Counted from the stretch's first letter, positions 32,001 through 44,754 are shown. The stretch is DNA of 64,000 bases from Hyalella azteca (GCF_000764305.2 NW_025938085.1:372001-436000), one strand, 5' to 3'. Numbers and translations are program-made. The notes: generated by a model from the sequence alone, not told the origin.

Positions 32001-33960
32001 TTAAATATGGACGCTCGGCAACGCAAATTATGTAGCTAATCACACTGACCGTACACACAAACGTGTATCCGCATTGTGTTGTGGTTGGATATGAGTTGCC
32101 TAGATTGCTAACGCGTCAACTCAGGACTCAGGCTCTAAGAGTCAGCACAGTAATGAATATTCATTCATAGATCACAATTCAATTGGACATGAATTACAGA
32201 ACTAAAGAAGGCAACATGGCTTTATATGTGCCATCGGTGCCTTCTAATGAATGACTGGACTGGTTGTGGCTTGCCAGGGTATGAACCTGTACGTCAACAG
32301 TACGAACCTGCATGACAATGGGGGGACTACATTACCGACATCCTCCCGGCCGGCAAAATCGACACGATCAATACCTAATAACAATGCGCGTAAATGGACT
32401 ATACAAATTAGGTCAATATGGCATAATTACAGAGCGTAATTATGCTATGTGATACAAAATATGAATATATATATTTGCAAGATAAGTCAATGGTCTGTTG
32501 TTTATTTTTTCTTCATTTGAGCAATTACGGTTTCCAAATCTGGGTGCGTTATGTTATGTCAGGCCACACCAGGCCTGAAAGGCCACACCAGGCCTACACT
32601 GCAGCGCCGAGATCACTATGATATGATATGTCATGCGTACTTTGAATGTGCAAAAATTATAACTATCGTATGAAAATTGTTCCGTAGGTTATCATAGCAC
32701 GAATCGCAATAGAGTATCAAGATTGCAGTTCTGCCACCACCCTTCATTGCATTATCCCGCCTTTTTTCTAAAATTCAATAATCTCTCTTCCTGCAAAGTT
32801 TGCGAAATTCATTAGCTGCATAAAATACTCTCTGCTGTGGTGTTCGAGATCAGGTTGACATGACATCCGTTTGCTTGTTTGACACTAATTTTGTAAAGGT
32901 TGCTTCAGATAAATTAATCATTGCCATTCCCATGTTCCACCCTCAATTTAATGTAGCTAACAATATTAAATGGCATTATTCATACAAATCTGTATCTATT
33001 AAACTTCTACATTTTAAGATCTGATGGAAGCGGCGAGCGTCCCTAACAATATGAGGATGTATATAAAAGCATTAATGATCTAGGAGCATGGAGATAATTT
33101 CTTCCACAATAAAGTTCTAGATTTCTCATTAACCAAATTTCCGTATCAAGAAAAATCATATATTATTGAAGGATAATTAAAGGCATACTGTACTGAGTAT
33201 TGCGTCTGTTCCTCCACAAACTGCTCTTGTGCGGCGTAGAATTGATGGCCGGGATTGCGCAAACTGCAGAAGTCAAGATTTCTTAACTATAAATTTTCAT
33301 TTTTATTGCAACGATCATAATGATGAAGGTTAATTATAGAGGCAAACAACAAACATTAATAAAAATGAGAATAGCTTCAGAGGGACACATCACACTCGAA
33401 GTCGAAGATCGTTCAGCGTTACTTGAAAAGTTGAAATCTACAGACGATGTTGCCATTCCATTTAGATGAAAACTGTGTCTAAATCAGAACTGTGTCGGTC
33501 CTGTCGGACGACTCCGCGGCCCGCGCTGAGTGCTGCGCCATGTGGAATCAATTACCGTGATTTGCACAAACGCGTGCGCGAAGAAAATATAAAAAACTAT
33601 ATATGTGCGGGAAATTTCAACATTTATATACATCTTCCTGAGTGTGGGCGTAAATGGCTTTTCATTAAAAATTACCCGGCGAAGCATCTTAAAATTACCC
33701 GGCAACGCTTAGGGCGTAAAAACCCATATATTGGCGACGCTGCATCCACCCTCTGCACCATGGGCTTCTGCTTCTGATGGATTTTATTTCTGTGATAGTG
33801 ATGACACAACAGAGTTAGATTATATTTAAATTATTCAGAGCATGCTGCAGAATTAGTCACATTTAGTGGCATTTTTTACTCAAAAAGGATAAAACAGAGT
33901 TTTTACGCTGTACAATGGTACAAGCATACTAATATATGATTATAGACCTATCTAGTACCA
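32001..33960. other. Unassigned repeat-rich sequence
   Basis: No gene. A LINE tail fragment (AGGCCACACCAGGCCTACAC) lies at about 32580-32635. The block at about 33555-33660 (TGCGCGAAGAAAAT, CTGAGTGTGGGC) recurs at 48640-48760, next to the second copy of the 120-bp repeat, so the two loci share a larger dispersed unit. Confidence 0.5.
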
Positions 33961-33979
33961 CATTTTAATGATTTCTTCT

Positions 33980-34591
33980 GGTTAGGCCAGCCTGGCCAGG
34001 CATGGAATATAACTAGTTAGCAAGCCGCGACTGAATTTTTCGAGCCGTGGTTTTATGGATTTGCCAGCCGTGATTCCATTTCTTCGAGCCGTGATTCCAT
34101 TTCACCGAGCCGTGAATTTGATATCTTGGCCATGAAAAGCCACTTACAAGGTGCAAATTTATTTATAAAGTCCATGCACCTCTCATCCCAAATCTCTCAT
34201 TTTACCCTAAAACAGTCAAACGGCAACAATAAAATTTGTCTTTACTCTAAGTTGAACACGTGTTAATGCAGTCTGACCGCTTTGACATGACTGCAACTAT
34301 GCGCGATCCTCAACAAAACGTTAGTTGTTTTGTTTACATTACGATGTTTACGTTTTTTTCTGCCGGATATTTTGGTGGGAACGGTAAAGCAATGCAGATT
34401 GCAGAAGTTGAAAATTTTATGAAGTGACATGTTTGCAAAGTGCAAACCACAATTTTTCAAGCAAACAAAAATTTATAACATTTGAGCTGCGAGATTTCAT
34501 ACCTACTGAAATTATATGATATTAGAGCCACAATATTTCAGACAAAAATAGGACTTTTCCACCCCTGAGCCTGGCCAGCCACATAGCTAAG
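33980..34591 (+). repeat. Dispersed repeat family H, copy ending at the family E insertion
   Basis: Aligns with 39195-39690 (GAGCCGTGGTTTTATGGATT, TTTTACCCTAAAA, CATGTTTGCAAA, TAGGACTTTTCCA). It continues beyond the family E element at 35012 with AGTTGGCCAAAGACTGAGAA. Confidence 0.75.
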
Positions 34592-34593
34592 TA

Positions 34594-35009
34594 GGGTAAA
34601 CGCGGTATATTCCGACACATTAAGGACGCATCGAGAAATGAAAAACTATAAAAAAAAACCGTATGCGTTACGTAAGTTCTGTTGCCTTCACATGACTCTC
34701 AAAACACTTCACTACGCATCAGCAACAATGAAACGTCACAAAATGTTGCCATATTTATTAAAAAGCCTTCAGAATGGAAACCTACCAAATCCCTATATTC
34801 CGTCACTTTGTGTGGCAACATCCGAATCTCAATATTTTCCCACTAGATGGCCAAGACCTAGTGTTTTTGCAGTATTTCGATACGCAAATGTATGACGTCA
34901 TCATTTCAACCATCAATGAACGCATGGAACTAAAACAAAGCTTAATATAAAGGAAAAGCTGAAGAGGTGACGGAATTACCTACGATGTTGGAATATACCG
35001 CGTTTACCC
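34594..35009. mobile_element. Family E TA-flanked TIR element, 416 bp
   Basis: TIRs GGGTAAACGCGGTATATTCC and its exact inverse, with TA on both sides (34592-34593, 35010-35011). It is inserted in repeat H: other H copies read AATAGTTGGCC across the site. It is an internal-deletion relative, in opposite orientation, of the 926-bp copy at 49178-50103. Confidence 0.9.
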
Positions 35010-35552
35010 TAGTTGGCCAAAGACTGAGAAATATATTAAATGCAAGAATTTCAATCTAAATGTGTCGGCAAGATCTTCTGAAGGCAAAAATTTGGCTACT
35101 GAAGCGTCGCCAAAGATCTTGAAATATTCATCCACTCTCTGCACAGTGGCAACTTTCAAGCTCCAAGTCCAATAGGCTAAAGCCTAAAGGGGCAATAGTG
35201 AATAGGCAAATTTTGAAATTCCCAACTGGCCTGCTCAATTGCTGTCTGCTGATAGATCTTCAGAAGTTCAGAGCCAGGGCACAGAGGGTGGATGCAGCAT
35301 CGCCAATATATAGGTTTTTAAGGCCTAAGCGTCGCCGGGTAATTTTAAGATGCGTCGCCAGGTAATTTTTAATGAAAAGCCATTTACGCTGAGTAATTAA
35401 AAACTATTTACAAGCCACGAACTTATTTACAAGGTTGCATCCACATGTTACCCCAAATAATTAATTTTACCCTAAAAACAGTCCGATTGTACAGCAAGTG
35501 TCAACTGAACATGTGATAATGAAGTCTGACTGCTCTAATGTGACCGCAACTA

Positions 35553-37307
35553 CCGTCAACCGGGGTAACTCGGGACTGGCGGGGTAATTCGGGACAGTCC
35601 TCCGACACGGCGTAAAACTGTTATAGTAGCAAAACTAATTGGAATATTGCAAAACTAAAAATAGTGGCGTAAATGTCAACATTTTTCCTATCTATGTAGT
35701 ATAAAGGGAGTCGAAAAATACGACATTTACTAGCTTTCAAAAATTCCTGAAAAAAATGGTGAAAAGCGCTATTTTGAAAGGTTACTTCTGCTAAGGTCTG
35801 GAGCAAAAAAAATATTCGCTGTATTAAAAAATTTTACTTACATAAAAGTTGCACCCATGTGTCGTCTTGAAAACGTAATTGACAGATTTTGCCTATCTCA
35901 TTCAAAAAAAAAATGGCAGCCATTTCCGCGCGGTGGGGCTATTCGGGCCACCCCCCCGGGGCTATTCGGGACACCCCCAAAAACGCATTTACAGTAAAAC
36001 CTCAGTTAGCATAGGCTCCAGTTAAGAAAAAAATGGATTAAAAACAAAGAATATTGATTACATTTACCTCGTTTGGCAAAAAAATTTCACTTATCGAAAA
36101 ATTAGTGCATCATCGGTCATCACAAAATTGTGCATAGCATGTCATGTATAGAATTGTGCACCAGGCATCATAGAATGAAAAGTAATTGACCTAAACTATG
36201 ATTTATCTCTCCAAAAGATAGGCTGGTTGTCACTAAAACATTCCTTTCAGGAAGTTAATGATCACGCGAAGTTAATGATCACGCGAAGTTAAATACCATG
36301 TGAAGTTAATGATCACGCAAAGTTAATGATCACGTGAAGTTAATGATCATGCGAAGTTAATGATCACGGGAAGTTAATGATCACACGACGTTAATGATCA
36401 CGCGAAGTTAATGATCACGTGAAGGTAATGATCATGCTAAGTTAATGGTCACGTGAAGTTAATGATCACGGGAAGTTAATGATCACGCGAAGTTAATGAT
36501 CACGGGAAGTTAATGATCACGCGACGTTAATGATCACGCGAAGTTAATGATCACGAGACGTTAATGATCACGGGAAGTTAATGATCACGTGAAGTTAATG
36601 ATCACGCAAAGTTAATGACCACGCGAAGTTAATGATCACGTGAAGTTAATGATCACGTGAAGTTAATGACCACGGGAAGTTAATGATCACGTGAAGTTAA
36701 TGACCATGCGAAGTTAATGATTACGGGAAGTCCCAATTAAAATGATGTGAAATTATGAGCCTTCCTGTAAGCTTACAGATACGAAAAAAATGTTATAAGG
36801 CTGCTGATATGAAGCTTGCAATGGACAAGGTTGTTGTAAATGCTCAATGGCATGTTCATGGATACGGTAATATCACATCAATAATAAGATAATGTCACAT
36901 CACTAATACGGTAATTAATGTATATGGCAATATCATATCAATAAAGGAAAAACAAGTAAAAATCACAGAAAATGTCATTTATTCTACCTCTACATCATCT
37001 ACAATGAAAGAGGAGGACTTCAGAGTACTGTTAGTAATAGATGAGTACGCTCTGCATGCTTCAAGTGTTTTAAAATGAAGTTTTATTGCCAGTGTCCCGA
37101 ATTGCCCCGTTCGACGGGGCAATTCGGGACACTATTTTTTTGCTTCTGGCACCTTAGGAATAGCATATGGAATTTTTTTGACAATGCCATTCGATAGCCC
37201 TCGCAAAGAGCTATAAAATGAGCCTAAACTTGTTTATGAAATGTTTCATCGTAAGAAGTTATTAACAAAAAACGCTCAAAATCGTCCCAAATTACCCCGG
37301 TTGACGG
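35553..37307. mobile_element. Family B TA-flanked TIR element, 1755 bp, with internal satellite
   Basis: Starts CCGTCAACCGGGGTAACTC and ends in the inverse, with TA at 35551-35552 and 37308-37309. The motif GGGGTAAYTCGGGAC or variants occurs at 35562, 35581, 35937 and 35958, and near the right end at 37094 (inverted), 37116 and 37284 (inverted). It is inserted in repeat H. It has no intact transposase, and a 17-bp satellite fills 36245-36735. Confidence 0.9.
36245..36735. repeat. 17-bp satellite inside the family B element, about 28 units
   Basis: Units of AAGTTAATGATCACGCG with the last bases varying (GTG, GGG, CAA). The array lies inside the transposon, between sequences shared with family C, so it arose within the element. 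Confidence 0.95.
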
Positions 37308-37644
37308 TATGTAATTGTAAGCTTGATGTTTACATTTTTTTTTTTGCGGGAACTCATTGCAACTGATTTCCGGACAAGCTTCACTGCATCCTGATCCATC
37401 CTACATATCGGAAACCTTACTTTTTTTAAATAGTTGGCCGAAGACTGACAAATATATTAAATGCAAGAATTTCAATCAAGGCGTAAATTTTGCTACTGAA
37501 GCGTCGCCAAAGATCTTGCAATATTCATCCATTCTCTGCACAGTGAGTTCAGAGCCTGTACCTATTTCACTTTTAGGTCAAAATCATAATGTCACAGCAG
37601 ACTAAACAGAGAGTTTTTTAAACTTGTCCTCAAGTTAATTTTTA

Positions 37645-38955
37645 CAACACTTCTTTTTAACTTCACTTCTTGTTTGTTTGTCTGTCTGCTACAAAAGTAA
37701 CAAAACAAAATTACAAATCTTATCAATATCTAACACACTTCTACCTGTAGTTCTACCTGTCCAATTGATCTGAAATTTTGCACACTTGCATTAAGTTGGA
37801 GACAATGCATGAAGCAATTGACACTCTGACAGAATAAATAATTTTGGATAAGTAAAAAAATTTTGTTAAATTTATTTTCAAGATTAAAAAAATTAAAAAT
37901 AATTTTTGTCTGCTAAAAATCATATACAGCAATCCCTTGAGTAGCACAGTTTTGAATACCGCGGTTTTGATTAAGGCGGAAAAAAAATTTGTGACCTACC
38001 CATAATCTATGCGGTGCGGCCGGTGCCAGTTTTGATTAGTGTGACTTTTTTTTCACAACGCATCATTTTCCCGCCTCTAGCCAGAGGTGTTACGTTCGTA
38101 ACAAAAGTGTTACTTTTTGCTTATTAGATCTTATGTTGTTACTTTTGTTACAACTTTTGGAAAAATTTGCCAAATGTTGTTACTTTATGAATTTCAGCCA
38201 ATAATTCTTTAAATAAGGTCATGTTCCGTAGGCACTCGTGCTGACTACAGAGTCGGTTTAACTGCGCCTTGTCTCGTTCATAACTCAAATGGTCGAGTTC
38301 GGCAACGTTCGCCTGTAAGTGCGCCATTCCGGTGCTCTAGTTGCTTGTTAGCCTTCAACTGGTCAAGATCGCTGCCATATCTACTGCTCATTTTTATCAA
38401 ACTACATAATTTTCCTTGATAAATTACCATCATAATTATGGACAAAAAGGGAACTCTTAAACGTAAAAATATCATTTTGGAGACTAAGCTTGAAATTTAG
38501 AAAAAAAAATTATTATTTAGAAAAAAATATGATGTATTTTAGTGAAAAAAAAATTATTATGTAACTTTGGTATTTTTGAGGATTCATTATAATTATTCCC
38601 ATATATTCTTAAGTTTGATTAGCGCGGTTTTGCTTATCACGTTAAAACTCGGGGATTTATTAACTGCGTCAATCAAGGGATTGCTGTAATCCATATTTGA
38701 CACACTTCTACCATCTACCTGTCCAATCGATCTGAAATTTTGCACACTTGCATAAAGTCAGAGACTCAGAGGCAATGTTTGCAGCTTGAATCAGTTGACA
38801 GAATAAATAATTTTGAAAATTTACAAAATTTTTAGATATTAAAAAAATGAAAATTAAATTTTTTTTAATATTTGAAAATAAAATTAGAAATTCATTGTAC
38901 ATGTGTAACATCATATACACTGGATTCTTTAGATGTCTTGTGTTTAAAAAGTATT
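37645..38955 (-). repeat. RTE-like retroposon tail, inverted, interrupted copy
   Basis: Inverse of 12545-13025: it starts with CTTGTTTGTTTGTCTGTCTG and has two modules with GATCTGAAATTTTGCACACT. The two modules are separated by the insertion at 37927-38686. Confidence 0.7.
37927..38686. mobile_element. Tigger/pogo-like MITE, 760 bp
   Basis: TIRs CAGCAATCCCTTGA and TCAAGGGATTGCTG, flanked by TA (37925-37926, 38687-38688). Subterminal runs such as CGCGGTTTTG and GATTAGCGCGGTTTTG are like those of pogo/Tigger elements. It interrupts the RTE-like tail; intact tails read ATCATAATCCATATATGAC across the site. No transposase frame. Superfamily is inferred from the CAG start and TA duplication. Confidence 0.75.
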
Positions 38956-39194
38956 TTTTTAACTTATATTATTGAGTCCTATAAGAAGAGTTAGTAGACC
39001 AGTAAAGTATCATGGATACCAGCATTATCTGATTATCATACCTAGATAATTTGTTTAAATCTTGAGTAATGAATAAAAGAAAAATTAACTGAATCTAAAA
39101 AATCTCTGGTTTGTCTCTATGTTTTACAGTTTTAGGTCATTCTGCAACCAACTCTAATCATACCAAGTCTGAGGGATTTGAGAGCTCATGCCCC

Positions 39195-39690
39195 AATCAG
39201 CCCTAGGCAGGCATGAAATATATCAACTTGGCAAGCCACAACTGGATTTTTCAAGCTGTGGTTTTATGGGTTTGCCAGCTGTGATTCCATTTCTTCCAGC
39301 CATGACTTCCATATTTCAGCCATGAAAAGCCATTTACAAGCCGCAAACCTATTTTCAAAGTCCCGTGCATGTGGTACCCTAAATCTATACTTTTACCCTA
39401 AAAACAGTCATCAAACGGCATCAATAACATTTGTCTTCTCTTAAGTGGTAACTGAACGCATGATATTGCAATCTGACCACTCTCATGTAACCGCAACTAC
39501 ATTATCTTCAAGGAAACATTTTGATGTTGAAACGACATGTTTGCAAATTGCAAACCGCTATTTTTTTCAATCAAACAAAAATACATGATGTTAGAGCCAC
39601 GAAATTTCACACCTACTGAAATTATACGATATTAGAGTGTGATATTTCAGAAAAAATAGGACTTTTCCAGCTTTGGCACTAGGCTATGGT
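39195..39690 (+). repeat. Dispersed repeat family H, another copy
   Basis: Aligns with 33980-34590 over nearly its whole length, including CAAATTGCAAACCGC, CCTACTGAAATTATA and AATAGGACTTTTCCAGC. Not coding. Confidence 0.75.
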
Positions 39691-40352
39691 GACTATTCTG
39701 ACTTGGACTCTTTACAGTCTGTTAATGTGTTATTACCACATGTCAATCAGTCAATGAAATAGTGCTGATAATGATGATATTGATGAATACCCTAATAAAA
39801 CCTATGTCAATGAAGAATCTTATAAATCGCATCAAACCAGTTCTACAACAATTTACCTTCTTACCAATTACCTTTGAACCTAGAGCTTTCTTTCATTATC
39901 CTTCTTTCATTATCAGAGCCCCAATATTCCTGCTGGATGACTTACGGTACCTCTTCTCTAATTGTTTCTAAAAGTAAAAGATCAGGCCGCAAGATTCCAA
40001 ATGTACTGGAAATTTGTCACTTTGAAGGTGAGGAATTTCATTTTTATAAGGAAAATTCCAATCCTGGTTTGACACAATTACCAAACTCTGCATGGTGGCA
40101 GTTTATATGATTTTCTCCATGCTGTACCTATGTAATGAAGTAACAGAACAATGGACTTATCATGAGATTCATGCTCTCTAAAACATCAATAACTTTATAT
40201 ATTCTACTTATTTCTGCATATTAGTTTCTGATCTTCCTGAATAGCCATTCATCACCTGAACCTGCTTACATTTGATGTGTAGTGAATAATAACTGAATAT
40301 ATGTATGTATAAAAATTTGAATCTGTATTTCAATTATTTCTCTATTTTGCAG
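39691..40352. other. Upstream region of the ZDHHC24-like gene
   Basis: No coding exon with consistent splicing. It ends in the strong acceptor TCTCTATTTTGCAG (to 40352), so it holds a 5' UTR intron; the first exon and promoter are not located. Confidence 0.45.
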
Positions 40353-40441
40353 TGGTGTGAGTATTCCAATTCTGTTCTCAATACTAGTAGGTATACAATT
40401 AAATCCTTCATTCAAGTCAATAAGCACAACATCAACTCCTA

Positions 40442-43400
40442 ATGCCGTTGTTAGGTTTACGTTGGCGCAGCCTGCGCCTCATTGTCCCTCGTACATTCAC
40501 AGATGCTGCTGCCTGCACTTTACTCTCTGTTGCCATCCCAATTGTTTATTGGTTTGAGGTGAGTTCTCAAGTATTGGTAAAAAAATTATAGGGAAATATT
40601 AATGACTTTCCTGCAATGATCAATGTCTAATAATGTTGTCCTCTCTATTGTTAAAAAATTTGCTTTTAAAATTTTTCTGATATTTTTTCTGTTCATGGAA
40701 GAACAGAACTGTCCTCTGAATAACTGTCCTCAATTAAAGCTTTGTTAGTGAATATCTTGTCAAACAAAATGGAAGATTAATGATCCTTAATTCCTTATTC
40801 TTTGACACTAGCCCTGTTAACCAAAAATTAACCTTCTTGTAATTGACAGGTATTTGTTGTGATGCCACGAGTGTTCAACAGCTTTTTCCACAAGTTCCAT
40901 ATCTGCTTGGGCACATTTGTGCTGCTCAATATCATCACTAATTTTGTGGTGATCATGTTGATTGACACCTCAACCAAAGGACACATCATGCCAGCCACAG
41001 TATGTGATGAAATTAGTTATCTATTTCATGTCATTATTCCAATGTGTAGTGAATTTATTGATATTTTTCTTAAAATTTTAAAGTACTTGTTGTCTAACAA
41101 TTCATTGTTTCCTTAATAATAATAAATATTTTATGAATTTTATGTTTGGAATAAGGAATTGCAGGACAGTACGGTATGCAGACCAAAAATGTAATGTTGA
41201 TAAAAGCTGGTCACTTCAGGCTCATTTCATTAGATGATTAGAGCAATACTCATAGCAAGAATCAGGCAATCTTGATGCCAGTTCTCATGACCAGGTTTTG
41301 GTGTGATGCAAGAAAAACTAGCATCCAAATGTTTACTCTAATACAGGATTGTATGACATTAAACTCATTAAGATTGCAAAATGGCAACCTTTATGAGTGT
41401 GAATCTCTTGATTGTATCTAACAAGCATAATAAAGCATTTTTATTCATTTCAATGGGAAATTGTTTCTTCAATTAGTAATTTTAACTCTGGAGGAACTTG
41501 AAATTGAGAAGGCAACCACCATGCTGCTCACTGTTCTAACTCATTAAATATCTTACCATGGCCAACTGCCTTACAGCTCTCTGTTCTCTCTCACTTATGA
41601 ATATAAGCATTAGGTACGTTTTAATTGCACATCTTTATAACTTAAACTTCAGTTGAGATCTTAATTCTCCTGCTTTAACCCCTTACTAAATGAATCAGTT
41701 TTGCAGTGAAGTGATAGGCAATAATATTTAGATTTTATACAAAAAATATTAGTTTCTTCCTAATGTTATTTTTGTTATAAACAATTATTTTATCATATAC
41801 CTATATACCGGTACACTGTAATTAAAAATTTTCTATGTTCAGATATTTTGCTTGTCTATTTATTTGTAAACTTTGAATAATTTATTTTTCTAAATGATCA
41901 AGATACAATTATTTGTAGATTAAATTTCTATAATTAACTTAGCATAGTAGAGTGCAATCAAATAATTATGTATAATTGTTGGTGTGGCAGGTGCCTAAAG
42001 GCTGGCATGTGTGCGCTCCTTGTGAGAACGTGGCGCCTCCAAGAGCCCGTCACTGTGGGTCCTGTGGCTGCTGTATCCTCAAGCGCGAGCATCACTGCAT
42101 CTTCACTGGCTGCTGCATCGGCCTCTACAACCACCGATACTTCTTCTGCTTCCTCGTCTACATGTGGCTCTCCACGCTATATTGCTCTGTAGTCAATGCC
42201 TTCTTCATATCGCCCTACATAGGTCAGTAAGATGGAAGGAGCTGGTCAATATAGCTTCAAATTGGAATAATTCCATTTTTATTCATTTTTATTTGTCTCT
42301 TCATTAGGAATTCCTTGCTCGTCATCAAATTAATTATTGAATTACGTAGTGTTTGCTTGGCCGAGATGCTCGAGTGAAGCGCGTTATACAAAAGGTTCTT
42401 TAAAAAGTTACGTACTAGTTCTGTAACTAGAATAAAAGAGGTTTAGAGTGAAACTCTTTTACATTTGAAATTGCACTGGCGGGAAAAATCACGGCACATC
42501 CAAAACCGAACATAATTACTGATTCAAAACACAAGGACTCGCAAATTAATTTCCAATTTTACATTCTTGGTAAAGTTGTCTGATCCCTGTGCAAACTTTC
42601 CTTCTTTACTGTATGACGTTATTTCATAGATCAGTACGGGGGCCGTAGCTATCACGGCTGTAGCTGTCACGAAAGCCCTCTGCCGTATTGTTCCAAGTGG
42701 CCTTATAGCGACCATAGCATCGTGTCATCGCAGCCGGCGCCCGAAATAGATCGGTCATCTTCTCCACGGTTGTAGTTCTATCTCGCCGCTTCTAATTTTG
42801 CTTCTCAGTTGTCTTGGCTCTTGATTTAATAACGGCCATCCTTTGCAATAGCGGTTTTAGGTATTGACCTGCACTTGTATATTTTTCTCGGCCCTGTGCC
42901 GTACCCCTGTTGCTGATAACACAGATTTTGCTGTTTTAGTCATTAGTCATAGTTTTATATACGACCTAAAATTTCTTCCGGCCATTGCACCTCCTTTGCT
43001 AATTCCATTATTTACGGAATAGCAATTCACGCCTACAAAATTCCACATTGTGATAGCGTGATATTGACTTCAGGTGGACAACACCCGGTGCAAATTTCGG
43101 ATACTTACATACGCAGCCGCCGCGCGCTGCTTACCCTGCGCCCTACGCAGCCGCCGCGCGCTGCTTACCCTGTGTCATACGCAGCCGCCGCGCGCTGCTT
43201 ACCCATACCCTGCGCCCTACGCAGCCGCCGCGCGCTGCTTACCCTGCGCCCTACGCAGCCGCCGCTGACCTCTCAATAAGTTTGCCGCTGTTGGATGTAA
43301 ACAAATTCGTCATGTTCGCTAACCAATTTCTCCTGTACACAGCTCGCTTTATCCGCGCTCCGAACTTTAATTGCAATTCACAATGTAAATGCTGTCAATA

Positions 43401-44754
43401 CAACCTAAAATTACGCTTCACACAGTATTATAAATATTCGAGTCTTGTGCGCTAGTTCCTTACTTTTTATACAAAATACATGGGAAATTTGAAGATTTTT
43501 GTCTGTTCATCTTTATAGTTTTGTCGGCCTCGACATGGAAAGAAATATTACTTTGAACAAAATCGCGCATGATTTCGAACTAGACTTTGTTTCAAAGCTT
43601 TGCCGCAACATGTTATGTTTATTCGTCAAAATTTGTGGCCTTGTAGAGCTGTAAAAATTTCTTGTCTGGTAGAGGAGGACAGCATCGCGTGGACGAGCGT
43701 GCGCGTGGTGCTGCCTGGCCTGTGGCTCATAGTGAACCCTTCAGTGGAGACGCTCTACGGCTTCCTCTTCTCCCTGAACGTCATAGGCTGCTTGTTCTTG
43801 TCCGTGCTGCTCTACTACTACACACGTCAGCTCCTCACCAACACCACCACACGCGAGCGCTCAGAGAACAGTGCCATCTCGTACGACAAGGGCACGCTCC
43901 ACAACATCCAGGTGCATGTCTGCTCTCATCTTTTAGTTACGTCTTCTATCTTCTTTATTCCATTTCTGGGTCATGAAATTAATAATTTCCGAAGTCTAGT
44001 TGTCGTGGCCATTTTTGAATAAATTACGGTTTAGATGGTTTAAGTTAGGAAATAATGATCCAAAAGATTGACAGCTATCCGACTTTCTTTCTTACTACTG
44101 TATGTTCGGGATTTCATCCCGCTAGAAGGATTTTTGTGATTTTAAGTTACGTTAATCACTTTTGAAGTTTTGATTGAGTGTACATTTTTAGTATTAATCT
44201 CTGCTGTCAATGATGAGATGAAGGATGTGCATTAAGCAAGCCAATGATCCGTTACGTCATTCAGAACGCTTTCCAATTACGTACTATTTCTTAAATACCT
44301 CACAGATTCTGATACTGCGGTTGGTCCAATGAAGAAATGTATATAATATATTCAGACCGTTTGCCTGTCATCACATTCTGTGATAAATTTTTATTTGCCA
44401 CGAATCTGCGTACCCTTGATGCAGCGTCAAAAAACGAGTCCTTATTCTCACATATTTTTCAAGCGTGCTTGTAATTAATATCCTTCGATACTTTTGAAGT
44501 CTATCCACCAATGCCATGTGCCTATGTGCACCGACTGTTGCTTTTGTACTTTTTTTCAATACATTGTAGGAATATTCAGGCAATTTCTCCGGCCTTATTT
44601 GTAGTCAAGACTTCGCTCTCTATTTCAGGTGGTACTTGGGAGGCGCTGGTACCTGACGTGGTTGTTCCCTCTGGTTCCCTCAACCATACCCTACGATGGT
44701 CTGGACTGGTCCAAGCAGCTCTTCAAGCCAACGTTTGAAGATAAATCCAAGTGA
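40442..44754 (+). CDS. DHHC-type palmitoyltransferase, ZDHHC24-like, complete
   Basis: Five coding exons: 40442-40558, 40850-40999, 41991-42222, 43673-43911, 44629-44754. Phases agree at all joins and the product has 287 residues, close to the usual length of the ZDHHC24 group. The N-terminus (PRTFTDAACTLLSVAIPIVY) and exon 2 (GTFVLLNIITNFVVIML) give the first membrane spans. Exon 3 holds the cysteine-rich domain: CAPC, APPRARHC, GSCGCCILKR, then EHHC at residues 122-125, then IFTGCCIGLYNHRYF. Exon 4 has two more spans and ends in TLHNIQ; exon 5 has a Trp/Pro-rich tail. DHHC enzymes attach palmitate to cysteines of proteins at Golgi, ER or plasma membranes, with the Cys of DHHC as acyl carrier. 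Here that Cys is kept but the Asp is Glu. HHCIFTGCCIG is typical of the arthropod ZDHHC24-related set. A 5' UTR acceptor lies at 40352 and a polyadenylation signal AATAAA at 44800-44805. Confidence 0.92.
43100..43268. repeat. GC-rich minisatellite in intron 3, about 32-bp unit x5
   Basis: CGCAGCCGCCGCGCGCTGCT then TACCCTGCGCCCTA, five copies between exons 3 and 4 of the ZDHHC24-like gene. Open Arg/Ala-rich frames are artefacts. Confidence 0.9.

Larger units (their letters stand above)
37594..39121. mobile_element. hAT-type MITE copy split by a retroposon tail
   Basis: The left part (AGAGAGTTTTTTAAAC to AGTTAATTTTT, about 37594-37640) and right part (ATTGAGTCCTATAAG to GTTTGTCTCTATG, about 38970-39121) are the two halves of the 182-bp MITE seen at 3220-3401. 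Between them lies the inverted RTE-like tail, itself split by the Tigger-like MITE. Confidence 0.7.

Noticed and set aside
36245..36735. Regular 17-base units considered as a CRISPR array
   Set aside because: There are no unique spacers; units are contiguous and it lies in a eukaryotic transposon.
43058..43279. Arg/Ala-rich frames in the ZDHHC24-like intron
   Set aside because: They translate the GC-rich minisatellite and interrupt no exon.
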